DNA of 64,000 bases from Doris montereyensis (lineage: Eukaryota; Mollusca; Gastropoda; Nudibranchia; Dorididae), in contig JAXRKP010000438.1 of the NCBI GenBank assembly GCA_037039925.1, forward strand, positions 26,001-90,000, given 5' to 3'. The notes beneath the pieces were generated by a model, which saw only the letters and a program-made list of their open reading frames with translations, searched no databases and was not told the DNA's origin. A program made the position numbers and the translations under genes. How positions within the stretch are numbered: position 1 is the first letter of the stretch; each line of letters opens with the position of its first letter. Of this stretch, positions 56,910-64,000 are shown one piece after another.

Positions 56910-59900
56910 GTGTGGTAGTGGTAGTCCTGTCTGTCACTGGCACGTCGTAGTCCTGTCTGGCAATGACACGTATGTAGTCCTGTCTGGCACTGGCACGTAT
57001 GTAGTCCTGTCTGGCACTGGCACGTATGTAGTCCTGTCTGGCACTGACACGTATGTAGTCCTGTCTGGCAGTCTGTCTGGCACGTATGTAGTCCTGTCTG
57101 TATGTAGTCTGTCTGGCACTGGCACGTATGTAGTCCTGTCTGACACTGACACGTATGTAGTCCTGTCTGGCATGTAGTCCTGTCTGGCACTGACGTATGT
57201 AGTCCTGTCTGGCACTGGCACGTATGTAGTCCTGTCTGGCACTGACACGTATGTAGTCCTGTCTGGCACTGACACGTATGTAGTCCTGTCTGGCACTGGC
57301 ACGTATGTAGTCCTGTCTGGCACTGACACGTATGTAGTCCTGTCTGACACTGACACGTATGTAGTCCTGTCTGGCACTGGCACGTATGTAGTCCTGTCTG
57401 GCACTGGCACGTATGTAGTCCTGTCTGGCACTGACACGTATGTAGTCCTGTCTGGCACTGGCACGTATGTAGTCCTGTCTGACACTGACACGTATGTAGT
57501 CCTGTCTGGCACTGGCACGTATGTAGTCCTGTCTGGCACTGGCACGTATGTAGTCCTGTCTGGCACTGGCACGTATGTAGTCCTGTCTGGCACTGACACG
57601 TATGTAGTCCTGTCTGGCACTGACACGTATGTAGTCCTGTCTGGCAATGACACGTATGTAGTCCTGTCTGGCACTGGCAGTCCTGTCGTATGTAGTCCTG
57701 TCTGGCACTGGCACGTATGTAGTCCTGTCTGGCAATGTCACGTGGTGTATGTAGTCCCTGTCTGGCACTGTCTGGCACGTATGTAGTCCTGTCTGACACT
57801 GGCACGTATGTAGTCCTGTCTGGCTGGCAGTCCTGTCTGGCACACGTATGTAGTCCTGTCTGGCACAGTCCTGTCTGCACTGTCACGTATGTAGTCCTGT
57901 CTGGCACTGACACGTATGTAGTCCTGTCTGACACTGACACGTATGTAGTCCTGTCTTGTACGTAGTCCTGTCTGACACTGTCACGTATGTAGTCCTGTCT
58001 GGCACTGACACGTATGTAGTCCTGTCTGACACTGACACGTATGTAGTCCTGTCTGGCAATGACATCCTGTCGACATGTAGGTCCTGTCTGGCACTGGCAC
58101 GTATGTAGTCCTGTCTGGCACTGACACGTATGTAGTCCTGTCTGACACTGACACGTATGTAGTCCTGTCTGACACTGGCATGTATGTAGTCCTGTCTGAC
58201 ACTGACACGTATGTAGTCCTGTCTGACACTGACACGTATGTAGTCCTGTCTGGCACTGGCACGTATGTAGTCCTGTCTGGCACTGGCACGTATGTAGTCC
58301 TGTCTGACACTGGCATGTGTGTAGTCCTGTCTGGCACTGGCACGTATGTAGTCCTGTCTGGCACTGGCACGTATGTAGTCCTGTCTGGACACTGATCCTG
58401 TCACATGTGTGTAGTCCTGTCTGACACTGGCACGTATGTAGTCCTGTCTGACACTGGCACGTATGTAGTCCTGTCTGACACTGACACGTATGTAGTCCTG
58501 TCTGGCACTGACACGTATGTAGTCCTGTCTGACACTGGCATGTGTGTAGTCCTGTCTGACACTGACACTGACGTATGTAGTCCTGTCTGGCACTGACACG
58601 TATGTAGTCCTGTCTGACACTGACATGTGTGTAGTCCTGTCTGGCACTGACACGTATGTAGTCCTGTCTGACACTGGCATGTATGTAGTCCTGTCTGGCA
58701 CTGACACGTATGTAGTCCTGTCTGGCACTGGCATGTATGTAGTCCTGTCTGGCACTGGCACGTATGTAGTCCTGTCTGGCACTGACACGTATGTAGTCCT
58801 GTCTGGCACTGGCACGTATGTAGTCCTGTCTGGCACTTACACGTATGTAGTCCTGTCTGGCACTGTCACGTATGTAGTCCTGTCTGGCACTGACACGTAT
58901 GTAGTCCTGTCTGGCACTGGCACGTATGTAGTCCTGTCTGGCACTGACACGTATGTAGTCCTGTCTGGCACTGACACGTATGTAGTCCTGTCTGGCACTG
59001 ACACGTATGTAGTCCTGTCTGACACTGACACGTATGTAGTCCTGTCTGGCACTGGCACGTATGTAGTCCTGTCTGACACTGGCACGTATGTAGTCCTGTC
59101 TGGCACTGGCACGTATGTAGTCCTGTCTGGCACTGGCACACGTATGTAGTCCTGTCTGGCACTGACACGTATGTAGTCCTGTCTGACTGGTACTGGCACG
59201 TATGTAGTCCTGTCTGGCACTGGCACGTATGTAGTCCTGTCTGGCACTGGCATGTATGTAGTCCTGTCTGACACTGGCACGTATGTAGTCCTGTCTGACA
59301 CTGGCACGTATGTAGTCCTGTCACACTGACACGTATGTAGTCCTGTCTGACACTGACAAATGTAGTCTGTCTGACACTGACACGTATGTAGTCTGTCTGG
59401 CACTGGCACGTATGTAGTCCTGTCTGGCACTGACACGTATGTGTCCTGTCTGGCACTGACATGTATGTAATCAATGTCTGAAACTGTGATTGGCACTGGC
59501 ACGTATGTAGTCCTGTCTCACTGACACGTAATGTAGTCCTGTCTGACACTGGCATGTTGTAGTCCTGTCTGACACTGGCACGTATGTAGTCCTGTCTGAC
59601 ACTGGCAGCTTAGTCTGTCTGACAGAACATTTTTCTTCTGACACTGGGGCGTATGTAGACCTGTCTGACACTGGCACAAATGTAGACTGTCTGACACTGG
59701 CACGTATGTAGTCCTGTCTGGCACTGGCATATGTAGTGTAAAGACAACACTGGCACGTATGTAGTCCAAGGGGCACTGAACGTATGTAAAGACAAACTGG
59801 ACAAGGGGCATGTATATTCCTGTCCGGCATGGACACGTACAGTAGTCCTGTTTGACACTAGACGTATGTAGTCTGTCTGGCACTGAGACGTATGGCAGTC

Positions 59901-60530
59901 CTGTCTGTAAAGACAAACGTAGTCCTGTGAGACACTGGACACATACGAAACCTGTGAACTGACAAACAGTAGACCTGTCTGACACTGGAAAGTTTGTAAT
60001 CCTGTCTGACACTGAGACACGTAGTCCTGTCTGGCACTTACACAACGTAGTCCTGTCTGAGACAAGGCACGTACGTAGTCCTGTCTGACACTGGCACGTA
60101 TGTAGTCCTGTCTGACACTGACAAACAGTATGTAGTCCTGTCTGACACTGGCACGTGAAAGTGTAAAGACAAACGTATGTAGTCCTGTCTGGCACTGGCG
60201 CATGTAATCTGTCTGACACTAGACAAACAGTCCTGTCTGACACTGGCACGTGTGAAAGTCCTGTAAAGACAAACAGTGAGTCAAGTCTGACACTGGCACG
60301 TGTAAAGTCTGTCTGACACTAAAGTGTAAAGACAAACAGTGAGTCCTGTCTGACACTGGCACGTACAGTCCAGTGAGACACTGGCACGTATGTAGTCCTG
60401 TCTGACAAGACAAGTCCTGTCTGACACTGGCACGTATGTAGTCCTGTCAAACACTGAGACGTATGTAGTCCTGTGACACTGGCACGTATGTAGTCCTGTC
60501 TGGCGTAAATGTTGAAAGTCCTAAAGACTT
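56910..60530. repeat. 27-bp array (about 3.6 kb)
   Basis: Roughly 130 units of gtcctgtctggcactggcac and gtatgta. Because 27 is a multiple of three and the unit has few stops, open frames of up to 370 residues appear on minus (9-residue repeat such as DRTTYVPVP, or QDYIRVSAR) and plus (LSGTDTYVV). None has a distinct start, domain or unique sequence. It starts at a SINE 3' end. Confidence 0.93.
59740..60480. repeat. Transition zone between the 27-bp and 37-bp arrays
   Basis: Fragments of the 37-bp unit (gtgtaaagacaaacagtgag) are inserted among 27-bp units (gtcctgtctgacactggcac). Confidence 0.8.
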
Positions 60531-60549
60531 TTTTTTTATCCTCTTACCT

Positions 60550-60640
60550 AGAGACAATCTTTTTCACCTTGTGTTTCCTCTTGATTCACCCATAAATCAA
60601 CATATGGTGGATGGGGTAAATATGTGAAAGACAAACAGTG
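60550..60640 (+). repeat. Family D fragment
   Basis: caccttgtgtttcctcttga, ttcacccataaatcaacata, tggtggatggggtaaatatg. It separates the 27-bp and 37-bp arrays. Confidence 0.6.
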
Positions 60641-60734
60641 AGACAGTATTTTCAGTGAAACTGAAATATCCAAAATTGATTTGATTTGATTTCATTTGAG
60701 ACAAGGGGTTGTTAGGGTTGAAAGTGTACTGCCC

Positions 60735-61800
60735 TAAAGTACAAGACAAACAGTGAGACAAGGGGCGTGTGAAAGTGTAAAGACAAACAGTGGGGCAAGG
60801 GGCATGTGAAAGTGTAAAGACAAACAGTGAGACAAGGGGCATGTGAAAGTGTAAAGACAAACAGTGAGACAAGGGGCATGTGAAAGTGTAAAGACAAACA
60901 GTGAGACAAGGGGCATGTGAAAGTGTAAAGACAAACAGTGAGACAAGGGGCATGTGAAAGTGTAAAGACAAACAGTGAGACAAGGGGCATGTGAAAGTGT
61001 AAAGACAAACAGTGAGACAAGGGGTGTGTGAAAGTCCAAAGACAAACAGTGAGACAAGGGGCATGTGAAAGTGTAAAGACAAACAGTGAGACAAGGGGCA
61101 TGTGAAAGTGTAAAGACAAACAGTGAGACAAGGGGTGTGTGAAAGTGTAAAGACAAACAGTGAGACAAGGGGCATGTGAAAGTGTAAAGACAAACAGTGA
61201 GACAAGGGGCATGTGAAAGTGTAAAGACAAACAGTGAGACAAGGGGTGTGTGAAAGTGTAAAGACAAACAGTGAGACAAACAGTGAGGGTGCATGTGAAA
61301 GTGTAAAGACAAACAGTGAGACAAGGGGCATGTGAAAGTGTAAAGACAAACAGTGAGACAAGGGGCATGTGAAAGTGTAAAGACAAACAGTGAGACAAGG
61401 GGCATGTGAAAGTGTAAAGACAGTGGGACAGTGAGACAAACAGTGAGACAAGGGGTGTGAAAGTGTAAAGACAAACAGTGAGACAATGGACAAACAGCAT
61501 GTGAAAGTGTAAAGACAAACAGTGAGACAAGGGGCATGTGAAAGTGTAAAGACAAACAGTGAGACAAGGGGCATGTGAAAGTGTAAAGACAAACAGTGAG
61601 ACAAGGGGCATGTGAAAGTGTAAAGACAAACAGTGAGACAAGGTGTGTGAAAGTGTAAAGACAAACAGTGAGACAAGGGGCATGTGAAAGTGTAAAGACA
61701 AACAGTGAGACAAGGGGCATGTGAAAGTGTAAAGACAAGCAGTGAGACAAGGGGCATGTGAAAGTGTAAAGACAAACAGTGAGACAAGGGGCGTATCGAA
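60735..61800. repeat. 37-bp array
   Basis: About 29 units of gacaaacagtgagacaaggg and gcatgtgaaagtgtaaa. Minus frames stay open in all three registers (429, 401 and 369 residues, Cys/Leu/Phe-rich), a sign of stop-free low complexity and not of a gene. Confidence 0.94.
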
Positions 61801-61974
61801 AGTGTAATGGAAGAAAGACAAGAAATAATATTAAAGCTGTGTAGGAACAAAGTCGAGACAAACACAAATAAATTGATAGGAAGCAAAAAAGCAACCAGTA
61901 GATTTTTGGAAGAGTAATTAAAAGTCGTGGACTATACAATAGTACATGAATACGTCATCAAATGGGACAGTTAG

Positions 61975-62445
<471 letters not shown>

Positions 62446-62784
62446 CATCCAAACAGCGAGTCTGCATAATGCCTCACACTAGGATAGCGAGCACGCATGA
62501 TATCTGAATCACGAGTCGGTTTTTTTTCCCTTCAAGTCTTTTAGTTGTAATTGACTATAAATGATAATATTATTATCTTCATCGTGGTACAAATGTATCG
62601 AACTTTGATCTTACACATCAAGAATTAAAAATATATATATATTGGTGGGTGTGAGAATGTCTGTCTAAAAATTAAATATTTCACTTGCTACTTGCTGCTT
62701 TGTACTTTCCACACTAAAACTCGTAAAAACAAGGGCGTGGCTGAAAAATAAACTAATAATCTGAACACAGCATCTAACAGAAGA

Positions 62785-63115
62785 AGGGAGACTCGGTAGT
62801 CCAGAGGTAAGGTGTCGGCCTCTCAACCAAAAGGTAGTTGGTTCGAGTCCAGTCAACGGTTGAAAATTTTCACGAGTTCGTTCGAACAAAATCTACACCC
62901 CTCCCCCTCCCCACCCCTTCCTCTGGTGAGGTAGGTGGATCGATGCCTAGTCCCAACGGTGTCGGACGATAAAAAGGAGGTTCCGTGTGCAGATCACAAC
63001 ACTGTGCACGTTGAAGATCCCTTGGCTATTTACAGGGCAGCCCGAGCAAAATTAAGAATCCTACCAAAACCCCGGATATCGCCTTGGTAGTGGATGTGGG
63101 TAAATAAAATGAAAT
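62785..63115 (+). mobile_element. SINE family A, best-preserved full copy
   Basis: Head gggagactcggtagtccaga, ggtaaggtgtcggcctctca, ggtagttggttcgagtccag (B-box GGTTCGAGTCC). Body gtggatcgatgcctagtccc, aacggtgtcggacgataaaa, gtgcagatcacaacactgtg, cacgttgaagatcccttggc; tail gtgggtaaataaaatgaaat. This copy is the reference for the others. Confidence 0.9.
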
Positions 63116-63219
63116 CACAGTCTAAAAGAAGAAAAAAGCTTCTGAAAAAGTAGTGATCGGCTCTAGATCTAAATAACAATACACAACAAAACATTACGTT
63201 TTACAATGTTTTTGTTGGT

Positions 63220-63745
63220 GATATAAAATGTCTATAATAGTAATAGATGTGTGTAAGTAAATCGCTATAACAGTAATATGTAAGTAAATCACTATAATAG
63301 TAATACCTGTGTGTAAGTAAATCACTATAATAGTAATAGATGTGTGTAAGTAAATCGCTATAATAGTAATAGCTGTGTGTAAGTAAATCACTATAATAGT
63401 AATAGCTGTGTGTAAGTAAATCGCTATAATAGTAATAGCTGTGTGTAAGTAAATCACTATAATAGTAATAGCTGTGTGTAAGTAAATCGCTATAATAGTA
63501 ATATGTGTGTAAGTAAATCGCTATAATAGTAATAGCTGTGTGTAAGTAAATCGCTATAATAGTAATAGCTGTGTAAGTAAATCGCTATAATAGTAATAGC
63601 TGTGTGTAAGAAAATCGCTATAATAGTAATAGCTGTGTGTAAGTAAATCGCTATAATAGTAATACCTGTGTCTAAGTAAATCATTATAATAGTAATAGCT
63701 GTGTGTAAGAAAATCGCTATAACAGTAATAGCTGTGTGTAAGTTT
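63220..63745. repeat. 33-bp array
   Basis: About 16 units of gtgtgtaagtaaatcgctat and aatagtaatagct. ORFs on minus (IYLHTAITIIA) are read-through. Confidence 0.93.
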
Positions 63746-63824
63746 TATAAATTCAACTTCCAATCAACTTGTTTAATAAAATTGTGGAGATTATATGAAA
63801 AGAAAAATAACCGTGTCTATTTTC

Positions 63825-64000
63825 AGGAGCTGCTTCCTATTGGGATGTCATACAATCGATTATTTGCATAACATTAGAAGTCAAGTTGCTCGCTATTTGA
63901 ATGTCAAACAATCCATTATTTGCATAACATTAGAAGTCAAATTGCTCGCTATTTGAATGTCAGACAATCCATTATTTGCATAACAATAGAAGTCAAATTG
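63825..64000. repeat. 56-bp repeat running off the right edge
   Basis: Three units of attgctcgctatttgaatgt, cagacaatccattatttgca and taacattagaagtcaa; the array continues beyond the window. Confidence 0.88.

Noticed and set aside
56828..59555. Minus ORFs up to 370 residues and plus ORF of 174 residues
   Set aside because: Produced by the 27-bp array, whose period is a multiple of three; no conserved part.
60597..61939. Three overlapping minus ORFs of 369-429 residues that look membrane-like
   Set aside because: All three frames of a 37-bp array are open; hydrophobicity comes from the repeat composition.

Overview
The window looks like invertebrate nuclear DNA, most probably from a mollusc and perhaps a gastropod. 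Reasons: short protein-coding exons with GT-AG introns of up to tens of kb, several families of tRNA-derived SINEs, LINE copies with endonuclease and reverse transcriptase domains, and very many tandem arrays. The species call is inference. I saw nothing bacterial or viral.

Two genes lie head to head. On the minus strand, positions 17065 down to 1677 and on past the left edge, is a DEAH-box RNA helicase that best fits DHX33. Its N-terminal exon, Walker A (GETGSGKTTQ), motif Ia (PRRVAAIS), DEAH box, SAT motif, LTGQEEIE and TNIAETS exons can all be read. On the plus strand, 18872-49563, is pyridoxal kinase (PDXK), with nine recognisable exons from a Kozak ATG to a stop; one short exon (the human exon 2 equivalent) was not found. 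About 1.8 kb separates the two most upstream recognised coding exons and probably holds a shared promoter region.

By position: 0-17 kb holds the helicase exons plus a TIR DNA transposon, a foldback element, six arrays and a 3.1-kb LINE (13.7-16.9 kb). 17-19 kb is the intergenic region. 19-30.6 kb is the giant first part of PDXK, with SINEs, a tRNA-like 75-bp array, a second LINE and (GA)n/(CT)n/(TA)n tracts. 30.6-49.6 kb holds PDXK exons separated by large arrays. 49.6-64 kb is the PDXK 3' flank with SINEs, 55-, 27- and 37-bp arrays, (CTA)n, and 33- and 56-bp arrays.

The most striking feature is how the arrays arose. Several are amplifications of a recognisable 25-75 bp source that still lies at the array edge: a PDXK 3' splice site (34.3-36.06 kb), a PDXK 5' splice site (43.37-43.67 kb), the middle of a SINE (30.9-33.8 kb), a tRNA-like SINE head (22.1-22.85 kb), one arm of a foldback element (5.7-6.0 kb), and sequence fused to a broken LINE (25.9-26.2 kb). 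Nearly all long ORFs in the window are read-through of these arrays and are not genes. Both genes carry apparent one-base frame breaks inside well conserved exons whose splice sites are intact; uncorrected long-read indels are the simplest reading, but pseudogenisation cannot be excluded from sequence alone.
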